Shown here piece by piece: positions 1-7,141 of a stretch of 10,439 nucleotides of DNA. The number at the start of each line of letters is the position of its first letter. Positions within the stretch are counted from its first letter, which is position 1. Below the pieces are notes generated by a model that did not search any database, was not told the origin of the DNA, and saw only the letters and a list, made by a program, of their open reading frames with translations. The DNA comes from Bacteroidota bacterium (GTDB taxonomy: Bacteria > Bacteroidota > Bacteroidia > UKL13-3): NCBI GenBank assembly GCA_010027395.1, contig RGVD01000087.1:1-10439 (forward strand), read 5' to 3'. The position numbers and the translations under genes are program-made.

Positions 1-714
1 GTTACTGCGCCATTAAACAAAAATATGGTTAACAACGAATTGCTGCCATTTAAAGGTCACACTGAGTATTTAGCTCAACAAGCCAATGTGCATGATTACA
101 TGATGTTTTTGGTAAGTAATGATTTAAAAGTTGGTTTGGTAACAGGACATATCCCGTTAAAAGAAGTATCCTCAAAACTGAGCAAGGATTTAGTTTTGAA
201 GAAAATTAAATTAATGAATGATAGCTTAAAAAACGATTTTGGTGTTTCTAAACCAAAAATTGCTGTGCTAGGGTTAAACCCACACGCAGGCGATGCAGGA
301 CTATTGGGCAATGAAGAAAAAGATATTATTGAACCAGCAGTAAAATCAGCACAAGAAGAAGGTATGATTGTATATGGTCCATACCCAGCTGATGGTTTCT
401 TTGGGTCAAAACAATTCACCAAATTTGATGCTGTTTTAGCTATGTATCACGACCAAGGTTTGATTCCATTTAAATATATCGCCTTTGAAGATGGTGTTAA
501 TTACACGGCAGGACTTCCTTTTATCAGAACTAGCCCCGACCATGGAACAGCCTACAATATTGCTGGTAAGAATGTAGCAGATGAAAGCAGTATGAGAAAT
601 GCCTTGTTTGCAGCTATTGATTTATACTTCACGAGAAATAATATTGCAGAATGGAAAGAAAATCCTTTGCCAATTTCAAACCTTCGAAAGGAAAGATTCA
701 GAATGGATTTTTAA
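1..714 (+). CDS. pdxA: 4-hydroxythreonine-4-phosphate dehydrogenase, C-terminal part (5' end outside window)
   Basis: PdxA oxidises 4-phosphohydroxy-L-threonine with NAD+; the product decarboxylates and feeds pyridoxal 5'-phosphate synthesis in the cytoplasm. The frame is open from base 1 (reading VTAPLNKN), so the ATG at 25 is internal and the gene starts upstream. 237 codons are visible; full PdxA proteins are about 330-350 residues, so roughly the first third is missing. Family hallmarks in order are VTAPLNK, GHTEYLA (first metal-binding His), GLNPHAGDAG (second His), AMYHDQGL (third His) and GLPFIRTSPDHGTA near the C-terminus, matching the metal and substrate site of the E. coli enzyme. 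No truncation or frameshift is seen. The TAA stop overlaps the stop of the convergent MgtC gene by 4 bases, and no terminator lies between them. Identification is secure. Confidence 0.96.
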   Translation, partial: VTAPLNKNMVNNELLPFKGHTEYLAQQANVHDYMMFLVSNDLKVGLVTGHIPLKEVSSKLSKDLVLKKIKLMNDSLKNDFGVSKPKIAVLGLNPHAGDAGLLGNEEKDIIEPAVKSAQEEGMIVYGPYPADGFFGSKQFTKFDAVLAMYHDQGLIPFKYIAFEDGVNYTAGLPFIRTSPDHGTAYNIAGKNVADESSMRNALFAAIDLYFTRNNIAEWKENPLPISNLRKERFRMDF

Positions 715-1358
715 TATTCGAAATTTTTAATTTCATCATCCTTTAAAAGCAATTGTGTGAAGGCGTCTAGTGTGTGTTGATTGCCACCAATACTGAAACT
801 ATAAACTAACATGCCGTTTTGTTTAGTATGTTTCACATTATATAAGTTCAATTTTTGAGAGTGTGTTTTTTGCTCAATTTTATCAAAATCACTGACATCG
901 TTAAACCATATTTTGAAGTTTCTTAACTCGTGGGTTTTATGAATTAGCTTTTCAACATAAGGAATTGCGAAAAGAAACGACAATACTAAAATGGCTGAAA
1001 GTATTGAAAATAAAAACTCACCACTTCCAACTCCAACCCCCAATGCAGCTATTATCCAAATAAGTGTTGCAGTGGTGAGTCCACTTATCATATTGTCTTT
1101 ATCTTTGAAAATAGCACCAGCGCCAATAAAACCAATACCTGTAATGATATTAGCTGCAATCCTATCATGACTTTCAGGACTTCCTAACTTGTATGAAAAT
1201 ATGGTAAACAGTGTTGAGCCTATACAAATCATTACCATGGTTTTGAAACCAGCATTTTTGTTTTTATATTCTCGTTCAAGTCCAATACAAGCGCCTATTA
1301 CCGCTGAAATAATCAGCTTGTTTAGGTCTTGCTCTTCCATTATGAAATTGATATTCAT
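711..1358 (-). CDS. MgtC/SapB family membrane protein
   Basis: A 215-residue inner-membrane protein of the MgtC/SapB family. Visible signatures are GLERE (26-30), KNAGFKT (34-40), D65-RIAANIITGIGFIGAGAIF (65-84) and GLTTATLIW (93-101), with hydrophobic segments around 12-25, 41-56, 68-84, 95-111 and 114-133. The C-terminal 70 residues (about 147-215) are soluble and fit the ACT-like cytoplasmic domain of the longer MgtC members. In Salmonella MgtC is linked to low-Mg2+ survival and inhibition of the F-ATPase; in Bacteroidota the role is generally unknown, so I assign the family, not a function. Start is uncertain: M1 (1358) gives MNINFIMEEQ, while M7 (1340) gives MEEQDLNK, which fits the usual short N-terminus equally well. 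Neither has a Shine-Dalgarno site. Convergent with pdxA, overlapping by 4 bases. Confidence 0.9.
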   Translation of the reverse strand: MNINFIMEEQDLNKLIISAVIGACIGLEREYKNKNAGFKTMVMICIGSTLFTIFSYKLGSPESHDRIAANIITGIGFIGAGAIFKDKDNMISGLTTATLIWIIAALGVGVGSGEFLFSILSAILVLSFLFAIPYVEKLIHKTHELRNFKIWFNDVSDFDKIEQKTHSQKLNLYNVKHTKQNGMLVYSFSIGGNQHTLDAFTQLLLKDDEIKNFEY

Positions 1359-1408
1359 ACAGGCTAGGTGTTTAAATTACTTAAAGGAATAATTCAAAAA
1401 TTAATTCC

Positions 1409-1774
1409 CTAAAATTTACGTGTAAAAATAGTTGTGGGATACTGGACCTGACAAAATTTATTAGTATCTAAAACTTGAATGTCCCATCTGCTTTGAATTT
1501 TCCAAATACTTTTATCCGTGAAAATAATATATGGACGGTTTATTTTTGATTTATAAAACGAATAAGTATAAGATGCAGACCAACCATTAAAATTTCTCTC
1601 ACTTTCAACGGAATCCTTAAAGATAATAGTGTTTCCTTGTTGCTCTGCCCAAGTTCCAACAATTGAAAACGGAATCTCAGTTTCAATCACATTAGGTTTT
1701 GTATCATCATTCTTTTCTTTGCAAGACAAAAATGTTACAATTATAAATGCCAATAAATATGCTACCTTTTTCAT
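1409..1774 (-). CDS. Small lipoprotein, lipocalin-like (hypothetical)
   Basis: 121 residues. The N-terminus is a clear lipoprotein signal: MKK, a hydrophobic stretch, then a lipobox TFLSC with the lipidated Cys at 18, followed by a charged linker (KEKNDD). The mature part contains IVGTW (38-42), typical of the first strand of lipocalin-like domains in Bacteroidota, and then alternating beta-strand-like segments (TIIFKDS, SYTYSFYK, PYIIFTDKSIWKI, TIFTRKF). The function is not recognisable. The protein should sit in the periplasmic or outer leaflet of a membrane. A good Bacteroidota promoter lies directly upstream, so it is probably transcribed alone. Its stop is 50 bases upstream of the mgtC-like start on the same strand, so co-transcription with that gene is possible. 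Confidence 0.75.
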   Translation of the reverse strand: MKKVAYLLAFIIVTFLSCKEKNDDTKPNVIETEIPFSIVGTWAEQQGNTIIFKDSVESERNFNGWSASYTYSFYKSKINRPYIIFTDKSIWKIQSRWDIQVLDTNKFCQVQYPTTIFTRKF

Positions 1775-1785
1775 TTTTCTTTTTC

Positions 1786-1819
1786 CAAAAATATAAATAC
1801 AATTTAATTATTTGGCAAA
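1786..1819 (-). promoter_or_regulatory. Bacteroidota-type promoter for the lipoprotein gene
   Basis: On the minus strand a -33 element TTTG (complement of 1816-1819) is followed after 22 bases by TATTTTTG (complement of 1786-1793), a perfect match to the TAnnTTTG -7 element. Reading the -7 two bases earlier (TATATTTT) gives a 20-base spacer. The ATG is 11 bases downstream, so the 5' leader is very short. Confidence 0.55.
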
Positions 1820-2024
1820 TATCTGAATTTCATTTAAAAACTTTAGGTTGTCTCAAAAAATAACTTATTGATATCTTCCTCTAAACAATGCTAAAAACAG
1901 TAAGATACTTTAAATTATTAAATACCATAAATATTAGTAAACAAAGAGTTAAGCTAGCATTTAAATTAATTTCTTTCATGCAATCAAACAAATTGAAAAG
2001 GTATTCAAAGTGTGCCCGACCAAA
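1820..2024. other. AT-rich intergenic stretch with no recognised feature
   Basis: About 200 bases between the lipoprotein promoter and the tRNA-Arg terminator. I see no open frame, no RNA fold and no repeat worth calling. A short motif GGTTGTCTCAAAA at 1846-1858 recalls some insertion-sequence ends but has no partner in the window. Confidence 0.5.
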
Positions 2025-2060
2025 TAAAAAACCCCTACAAATCAATGTTTATAGGGGTTA
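2025..2060 (-). terminator. Rho-independent terminator of tRNA-Arg
   Basis: On the minus strand an 8-bp stem AACCCCTA / TAGGGGTT encloses a loop of about 14 bases and is followed by TTTTTT (complement of 2025-2030). It begins 2 bases after the encoded CCA of the tRNA, the expected position for its terminator. Confidence 0.85.
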
Positions 2061-2061
2061 T

Positions 2062-2138
2062 TGGTAGTCCCAGCAGGATTCGAACCTGCGACCTACGGTT
2101 TAGAAAACCGGTGCTCTATCCAACTGAGCTATGAGACC
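2062..2138 (-). tRNA. tRNA-Arg (anticodon TCT)
   Basis: The minus strand folds as a standard cloverleaf. The acceptor GGTCTCA pairs with TGGGACT, including two G-U pairs. The D stem is GCTC/GAGC. The anticodon stem CCGGT/ACCGT carries loop TTTCTAA, with anticodon TCT (Arg, AGA codons). The T stem GCAGG/CCTGC has loop TTCGAAT. The discriminator is A (2065), and a CCA end is encoded at 2062-2064. The outermost anticodon-stem pair (C27-T43) is a mismatch, a small irregularity that should not stop function. Promoter and terminator both flank it, so it is an independent single-gene unit. Confidence 0.96.
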
Positions 2139-2148
2139 AAAAGCGGTG

Positions 2149-2180
2149 CAAATAAAATTTTTTTTCCGTTGCAAAGCAAA
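2149..2180 (-). promoter_or_regulatory. Promoter of tRNA-Arg
   Basis: Minus strand: TTTG (complement of 2177-2180), a spacer of exactly 20 bases, then TTTATTTG (complement of 2149-2156), one base from TAnnTTTG. The tRNA 5' end is 11 bases further on, which fits a start a few bases before the mature end. Confidence 0.6.
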
Positions 2181-2234
2181 CTTAAATTCAATAATCCTTT
2201 TTTTAGTCTCATATTTTTATTCTAAAACAATAAA

Positions 2235-4190
2235 TTGCAACACTTGATTCCACACAATAAAATAGAAGAAATAATGAATGCTGCCAGCATCGAAAGTGTG
2301 ATTGGCGATTATGTTCGTTTGAAAAAGCGTGGTGTTAACCTATTGGGCAACTGCCCTTTTCATGGTGAAAAAACACCTTCATTTACCGTTTCACCTGTTA
2401 AAGGAATATATAAATGTTTTGGCTGCGGTAAGGCTGGAAACGTGGTAAATTTCATCATGGAACACGATAGTTTGGGCTATCTGCAAGCACTAAAATTTTT
2501 AGCAGATAAGTTCAATATTGAGTGGCCAAAGCAAGAACAAGTTAATATTGATGAAGAAAAAAAGCAGCAAAGCGAACGTGAAAGTCTTCAGATTTTAAAC
2601 AATTGGTCTGCCGAATATTTTGAAAACATCCTTTGGAATGATAGCGATGGACAAACCATTGGCTTAAGTTATTTTGAAGAACGTGGTTTCAGACATGATA
2701 TCATCAAAAAATTTCATTTGGGCTATAGCAAGGATTCTTGGAACGCCTATTTTGACGAGGCTATTAAAAATCAATTTAATACTGAAGTATTGCTAAGTTC
2801 AGGCTTGGTAAAACAAAGTGAGGATGGAAAAAAATATGATGCCTATAGAGGTCGTGTTATTTTTCCTATACAAGGTAGCAATGGAAAAGTAATTGCCTTT
2901 GCGGGACGTTTTCTAAAGAAAGATCCTAAAAGCCCCAAGTATGTAAACTCTCCTGAAACAATACTCTATCATAAGAGTAATGAGTTATATGGTTTATACT
3001 TTGCAAAAAATATAATCAAGCAAAAGGATTCGGTTTACTTGGTTGAAGGCTATACAGATGTTATAAGCATGCACCAAGCTGGTGTGGAGAATGTGGTGGC
3101 TTCATCTGGTACATCTCTGACCGAAAATCAGACCAAGCTCATCAAACGATTTACAGATAACGTAACCGTTTTGTATGATGGTGATGCTGCAGGTATCAAA
3201 GCCAGTTTGCGTGGTATTGATATGCTGCTAGAACAGGGCTTGAATGTAAAGGTTGTTTTATTTCCCGATGGGGAAGACCCAGACAGCTATAGCATTAAAG
3301 TAGGTTCTGAGGCATTTTCTGCTTATTTAAAAGAATCGAGCAAGGATTTCATCTTATTCAAACTGCATTTGCTGTTGGGTGACACCAAAGGAGATCCTGT
3401 AAAGAAGGCCGCTGTAGTAAGGGATATTGTTGAGAGCATCGTAAAAATACCTGATGTATTTAAACGTGCTGCGTTCATTAAAGAATGTTCCCAATTGCTT
3501 GAAATGGACGAGCAATTACTTATTAGCGAAGCCAACAAATCGAGAAGAAATTTTGTTAAGCAACAAGAAAAAGATTGGATTGAGAAAGAACCTCTAACGC
3601 AAGCTGAGGAGGCTTTAACATACGAGCAAGCCATTGCTGACACCCTCAAAGAGATTGATGGTTATCACCAAGAAAAAGACATTGTTCGCTTACTTTTAAA
3701 GTATGGTAATAACAAGATAGAAAATTATATCAATGCGGCCCATTTTATTCTTCATGAATTGCATCAAGACGAAATAGAAATTGAACACAACAATATCTGT
3801 ATGTTTATTGATGAATATAAAAGGCAATTGGAAGTGCAAGGAGATGTGAGTGATACCTTCTTTATTCAACACCAGAACACAGACATATCATCCTTAACGG
3901 CCGATATACTTGGAAGTCAGCTCACCACAAGTCCTCATTGGGGGCGCAGATTCGACTATGTAGTGGAAGCACCTGAAGTTAATTATGTAGGCGATATTGA
4001 TTCATCTTTACGAAGAATTAAGCAAAAGTATTTGGATAAAAAACTACAACAAGCACTTAAAAATATTCAAGAGGCAATAGATGAAGAGACCAATGATTTA
4101 TACCAACATGTGTATCAAATTTTATTGGAACAAAAAACCAAGTTAGCCCTAGAAACAGGAACAGTTGTGCAAAGGTGGTTTGGCACTTAA
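2235..4190 (+). CDS. dnaG: DNA primase DnaG
   Basis: DnaG makes the RNA primers for lagging-strand synthesis and is recruited by the replicative helicase DnaB. The 651-codon frame has the CHC2 zinc site C40-P-F-H43 ... C61-F-G-C64 with the conserved EKTPSFTVSP and YKCFGCG between. The polymerase core follows, with the Toprim domain at about 262-345: EGYTDV carries Glu271 and DGDAAG carries Asp315 and Asp317, the metal-binding residues. The C-terminal region (about 450-651) is the helicase-binding part. An in-frame TAA lies at 2223-2225 and no ATG occurs before residue 14, which would cut into the zinc domain. The start is therefore non-ATG: TTG at 2235 or, better, TTG at 2244, which gives M-IPHNKIEEI, close to the family N-terminus. 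No Shine-Dalgarno site is seen. The next gene follows after 84 bases. Confidence 0.97.
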   Translation: MQHLIPHNKIEEIMNAASIESVIGDYVRLKKRGVNLLGNCPFHGEKTPSFTVSPVKGIYKCFGCGKAGNVVNFIMEHDSLGYLQALKFLADKFNIEWPKQEQVNIDEEKKQQSERESLQILNNWSAEYFENILWNDSDGQTIGLSYFEERGFRHDIIKKFHLGYSKDSWNAYFDEAIKNQFNTEVLLSSGLVKQSEDGKKYDAYRGRVIFPIQGSNGKVIAFAGRFLKKDPKSPKYVNSPETILYHKSNELYGLYFAKNIIKQKDSVYLVEGYTDVISMHQAGVENVVASSGTSLTENQTKLIKRFTDNVTVLYDGDAAGIKASLRGIDMLLEQGLNVKVVLFPDGEDPDSYSIKVGSEAFSAYLKESSKDFILFKLHLLLGDTKGDPVKKAAVVRDIVESIVKIPDVFKRAAFIKECSQLLEMDEQLLISEANKSRRNFVKQQEKDWIEKEPLTQAEEALTYEQAIADTLKEIDGYHQEKDIVRLLLKYGNNKIENYINAAHFILHELHQDEIEIEHNNICMFIDEYKRQLEVQGDVSDTFFIQHQNTDISSLTADILGSQLTTSPHWGRRFDYVVEAPEVNYVGDIDSSLRRIKQKYLDKKLQQALKNIQEAIDEETNDLYQHVYQILLEQKTKLALETGTVVQRWFGT

Positions 4191-4274
4191 TCTTAGCTTA
4201 ATTCAAAGCTGGCTTCCAAAATAAACCCTATCATTGCGACATAGATAATAAATTACCAAAGAAGAAAAATAGGA

Positions 4275-5474
4275 ATGAAAACAATAGGTATTATAAGCGA
4301 GGGTAAAAAACCATCTGACTTAAGAACCCCGCTCACACCCAGACAATGTGTTGAATTAATGAACATTATCCCAGGTGTAAAAATCTTGGTGCAAAGCTCT
4401 GCTTTCAGATGCTTTAATGATGATGAATATAAAAATGTCGGTATTGAGGTGGTTGACGACATGTCATCATGCGATATTTTATTGGGCGTAAAAGAAGTGC
4501 CCGTATCTGATTTGATAGCTAACAAAACCTATTTGTTTTTCTCACATACCATCAAAAAGCAAGCCCATAACAGAGCTTTGTTGCGCAGCATTTTAGAAAA
4601 AAACATTCGCCTAATTGACTATGAAACATTGGTATGGGATGCAGGTAATAGAATTATTGGATTCGGACGTTTTGCAGGTATTGTAGGTACACATTATGCA
4701 TTCAGTATGATGGGTCAAAAATATGGACTTTATGATTTTAAACCTGCCCACCTTTGCCGCGACTATTCAGAGATGATTGAACAATACATTGGTGTTAAGT
4801 TACCCTCTGTAAAAATTGTTTTGTGCGGGGATGGTAGGGTGGCTCATGGCTGTATTGAATTGATGAAAAAACTTAAAATCCATCGTGTATCTCAAGAAGA
4901 ATTTTTGGACAACACCTATGATGAGTCTGTATATGTGCACCTAAGAAGTGAAGATTACTATGCACACAAAGATGGTCGCGAGTGGGATAAATCAGACTTC
5001 TACAAGCATCCAGAAGACTATGTAAGTTCTTTTAAACCTTATTTTCAAAAAGCCGATGTGATGCTCAATGCCATTTTTTGGAAAGAAAACATTCCTTTGT
5101 TTTTTACTCATGAAGATATGAAACGCATGGACTTCAGTATCAAAATTATATCAGATATCACTTGTGATGTACCAGGACCAATACCATCAACTATTAGAAG
5201 TACCACCATCAATGATCCTTACTATGGTTACAATCCATTTACGGAACAAGAAACCAAGCCTTTCCAAGCCAACAACATTGATGTGCAAGCGGTTGGAAAC
5301 TTGCCTTGCGAGCTTCCAGTAGATGCTTCCATTGAATTTGGAGAGCAATTGATTCGTCACGTTTTGCCAAGTTTATTGTTGGAAGATAAGGAAGGTATTA
5401 TTAAAAATGCCACGATTGCCGAACAAGGTAAACTGAAGGAAAGATTTTCATACTTGCAGGATTACATACAGTAA
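4275..5474 (+). CDS. Saccharopine-type dehydrogenase / lysine-ketoglutarate reductase-like protein (AlaDH/PNT family)
   Basis: A 399-residue soluble NAD(P)-dependent oxidoreductase. The N-terminal AlaDH/PNT domain shows RTPLTPRQ (17-24), LGVKE (70-74), YLFFSHTIKKQ (86-96), RLIDYE (112-117) and FGRFAGIVG (130-138). The nucleotide-binding domain has GDGRVAHG (185-192). Further matches to the reductase half of animal AASS, from memory, are KHPEDYVSSF (244-253), LNAIFWKENIP (264-274), ISDITCD (292-298) and GNLPCELPVDAS-EFG (341-356). Lys73 and His91 sit where yeast Lys1 has its catalytic Lys/His pair. Such enzymes join lysine and 2-oxoglutarate through saccharopine, or run the reverse. Length fits a single-domain member, and no partner domain is encoded nearby. 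Related bacterial proteins are often labelled alanine dehydrogenase, so the substrate is inferred. The gene follows dnaG by 84 bases with no clear promoter and may be read through from it. Confidence 0.82.
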   Translation: MKTIGIISEGKKPSDLRTPLTPRQCVELMNIIPGVKILVQSSAFRCFNDDEYKNVGIEVVDDMSSCDILLGVKEVPVSDLIANKTYLFFSHTIKKQAHNRALLRSILEKNIRLIDYETLVWDAGNRIIGFGRFAGIVGTHYAFSMMGQKYGLYDFKPAHLCRDYSEMIEQYIGVKLPSVKIVLCGDGRVAHGCIELMKKLKIHRVSQEEFLDNTYDESVYVHLRSEDYYAHKDGREWDKSDFYKHPEDYVSSFKPYFQKADVMLNAIFWKENIPLFFTHEDMKRMDFSIKIISDITCDVPGPIPSTIRSTTINDPYYGYNPFTEQETKPFQANNIDVQAVGNLPCELPVDASIEFGEQLIRHVLPSLLLEDKEGIIKNATIAEQGKLKERFSYLQDYIQ

Positions 5475-5505
5475 TTTAACCGTTTGAATATATTTTCGAG
5501 TTAAT

Positions 5506-5524
5506 AAAAAGGGCCTTAAGCCCC
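5506..5524 (+). terminator. Short GC-rich hairpin after the dehydrogenase gene (possible weak terminator)
   Basis: GGGC (5511-5514), loop CTTAA, GCCC (5520-5523), with a run of A on the left and AATTTA on the right. On the minus strand it is followed by TTTTTATT, so it looks better as a minus-strand or two-way terminator, though no minus gene ends here. The stem is short. Confidence 0.3.
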
Positions 5525-5559
5525 AATTTATCGGACTTTTCATGACAATTTTCCTCATT

Positions 5560-5591
5560 TTTGCTGATACAAAAGCAAATACGTATGTTTG
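5560..5591 (+). promoter_or_regulatory. Near-consensus Bacteroidota promoter of the WD40 gene
   Basis: TTTG at 5560-5563, a 20-base spacer, then TATGTTTG at 5584-5591, a full match to TTTG-N19-21-TAnnTTTG. Only 4 bases separate the -7 element from the ATG at 5596, so transcription should begin at or next to the start codon. Confidence 0.65.
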
Positions 5592-5595
5592 AAAC

Positions 5596-6801
5596 ATGAA
5601 GAAATTGATTTTACCCGCGCTCATACTTCTTGGTTCTCTGTCGATTAATGCGCAAACAAAATATACTGAACACATTAAACTGCTATCTGGTCATAGCAGT
5701 GATGTGGGTGCGGTGAGTTTTTCTCCAAAAAATATGTATCTGGCATCTGCAGGTGCAGATAACATGGTAAATATTTACAAAGCTGATAGCCCGTTTACCA
5801 AAATCACATCATTCAAATCCCACAGCACACCTATAAATGTAATTCGTTTCAATCGCCTGGGAAATATGATGCTAACAGCGTCCACTGCGCCAAATGATTT
5901 TGCAATATTTGTATACGATTCTGTATTTAAAAAAACCAAAGAATTCTTGGGTCACTCTGCCAATATCAATACCGCTATTTTTGACAATAGTTCTCGCTTT
6001 GTTTTTTCAGGTTCTGAGGATGGTAAAATATTTTTGTGGGATATTAAATCAGGTAAAAACTTTAAACAAATTGTCAATGGACATGCTGTAAATTCAATAG
6101 CCATGAATAATGATCCTCGCTTCCTTTTCGTAGCAGGTGCTGAACCTAAAATAAAGGTGTATTCAATAGCCAACGGACAAGTAGCACGAAGTTTTGACGG
6201 TCATTTGGATGCTGTAAATGCCATAGAAATCAGCCCAAATAACAAATTTTTATTAAGTGGTTCGAATGATAAAACAGTTCGTATTTGGGATATAATGACT
6301 GGTAAAGAACTACGCAAACTACCTGTTGATTGTTGGAAAGTAACCGCAGTTGCTTTTAGTGATGATAGCAAATATGCCATAACTGGTTGTAACGATGGCT
6401 CTATTAAAGTTTGGGAAGTAGAAACTGGAAAACTGGTTAGCAGTGTGGAAGCACAGTATTACAATATCAGGGATATTAGTTTGAGCAAAAATTACAAGTA
6501 CATTGCAACAGCACCTATGCTTAGATCAGGTGAAGATTTTGGTGTAAGAATTTATCCTTCGGGAATTGAATTGCCACAGAGCAGCACTTCGATTAATAAG
6601 ATATATTACCCTTATGCACCGCTTGATAGTATCATGAAGCTTAGAACTCTTACCAAAACTGATTCATTAAAATACAAAAAGCAAATTGGCATTTTTGAAG
6701 AGTTTAACAAAGTTAAAAATAAAGGTATTTCACCAAGCAATAAGTTGGATTCAGTAAGGTTTTATAAAACACCAATGACAAAACCTAGTACCATAAAATA
6801 G
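5596..6801 (+). CDS. Exported WD40-repeat (beta-propeller) protein
   Basis: 401 residues. A Sec signal peptide (MKKLILPALILLGSLSINAQ) ends near residue 20, so the protein leaves the cytoplasm. Seven WD40-like blades follow, starting near residues 31, 74, 118, 161, 201, 245 and 288. The best preserved are SGSEDGKIFLWDI (138-150), SGSNDKTVRIWDI (221-233) and TGCNDGSIKVWEV (263-275), with GH dipeptides at 32-33, 119-120, 162-163 and 202-203. Seven blades make one closed propeller. The last 75 residues (about 325-401) are polar and outside the propeller. I see no lipobox and no type IX secretion C-terminal domain, so a periplasmic scaffold or binding role is the most that can be inferred. The start is fixed by the signal peptide. 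The gene has its own promoter and terminator and seems monocistronic. Confidence 0.88.
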   Translation: MKKLILPALILLGSLSINAQTKYTEHIKLLSGHSSDVGAVSFSPKNMYLASAGADNMVNIYKADSPFTKITSFKSHSTPINVIRFNRLGNMMLTASTAPNDFAIFVYDSVFKKTKEFLGHSANINTAIFDNSSRFVFSGSEDGKIFLWDIKSGKNFKQIVNGHAVNSIAMNNDPRFLFVAGAEPKIKVYSIANGQVARSFDGHLDAVNAIEISPNNKFLLSGSNDKTVRIWDIMTGKELRKLPVDCWKVTAVAFSDDSKYAITGCNDGSIKVWEVETGKLVSSVEAQYYNIRDISLSKNYKYIATAPMLRSGEDFGVRIYPSGIELPQSSTSINKIYYPYAPLDSIMKLRTLTKTDSLKYKKQIGIFEEFNKVKNKGISPSNKLDSVRFYKTPMTKPSTIK

Positions 6802-6813
6802 CCTCACACAATA

Positions 6814-6850
6814 ATATTTAGATTTATTGATCTAAATATCTTGTTTTTTT
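6814..6850 (+). terminator. Rho-independent terminator of the WD40 gene
   Basis: A perfect 10-bp stem ATATTTAGAT (6814-6823) / ATCTAAATAT (6830-6839) with loop TTATTG, followed by CTTG and seven T (6844-6850). It lies 12 bases after the WD40 stop. The stem is AT-rich but long and perfect. Confidence 0.8.
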
Positions 6851-6998
6851 AACCAATACTATCATCGGCAATAGAGGTATGTTGATTCTTGTAATATTTG
6901 ATATTATGTTTTTCTAACCTCTTTTGCGGTTCCTCTGTTGTTATACCAACATAATACTTATTTACACTTTTACTAAATGGAATATATAACCATGCCAT
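6849..6998 (-). pseudogene. GIY-YIG endonuclease remnant, C-terminally truncated
   Basis: From the ATG at 6998 the minus strand encodes 49 residues, MAWLYIPFSKSVNKYYVGIT and onward. This is the N-terminal half of the small GIY-YIG nuclease family common in Bacteroidota: the paired strand LYI...YYVGIT, then a QKRLEKHN helix with the conserved Arg, then YYKNQHTSIADD. Intact members continue for another 30-50 residues and include the catalytic Glu. Here the frame ends after ADDSIG at a TAA lying inside the T-run of the WD40 terminator, so the 3' half is lost. The frame is open upstream to 7067, but those 23 codons translate the tRNA-like relic and its terminator and are not real coding sequence. 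No nuclease activity is expected. Confidence 0.65.
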
Positions 6999-7001
6999 AA
7001 T

Positions 7002-7031
7002 AAAAAGGCCTTTCCAACAATTGTAAAGGCT
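7002..7031 (-). terminator. Terminator belonging to the tRNA/tmRNA-like relic
   Basis: On the minus strand GCCTTT (complement of 7025-7030) pairs with AAAGGC (complement of 7008-7013) and is followed by a C and TTTTT (complement of 7002-7006). It stands 12 bases after the 3' end of the relic at 7044, the expected place for a stable-RNA terminator, which supports reading the relic as the end of a former RNA gene. Confidence 0.7.
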
Positions 7032-7043
7032 TAATATTGTTAG

Positions 7044-7065
7044 TGGAGGTGCAGGGAATCGAACC
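7044..7065 (-). mobile_element. 3' end of a tRNA-Ala- or tmRNA-like gene; candidate attachment-site relic
   Basis: Read on the minus strand, the 22 bases give GG (52-53), T loop TTCGATT, T-stem half CCCTG, acceptor half CACCTCC and discriminator A. T at position 70 would form the G3-U70 wobble that marks tRNA-Ala and tmRNA. Homology stops exactly after GG: the next bases cannot form the T stem and no other cloverleaf part is upstream. A terminator follows in the right place. A lone 3' end with its terminator is the usual product of integration into an RNA gene, with the inserted DNA on the 5' side (to the right here). No second copy is in the window. Whether it was tRNA-Ala or tmRNA cannot be decided. 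Confidence 0.55.
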
Positions 7066-7141
7066 AATTATGATAATTGAAGATGTAAATAGTATTGTGT
7101 TGAATTGCAATGCTTTAAAGTAGTGGGCAGAAAGAAATCAA

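Noticed and set aside
96..422. Minus-strand open frame of 108 codons inside pdxA
   Set aside because: It lies opposite conserved PdxA coding sequence and shows no domain or start signal; a shadow frame. The same holds for the minus frames inside dnaG (3323-3649), the dehydrogenase (4253-4525), the WD40 gene (5952-6173) and the HAD gene (8536-8811).
1846..1858. GGTTGTCTCAAAA as an insertion-sequence end
   Set aside because: No inverted partner, target duplication or transposase fragment is found in the window, and the motif is short.
6999..7067. The longer start (7067) of the GIY-YIG frame
   Set aside because: Those 23 codons translate the RNA-gene relic and its terminator; homology to the nuclease family begins at the Met at 6998.
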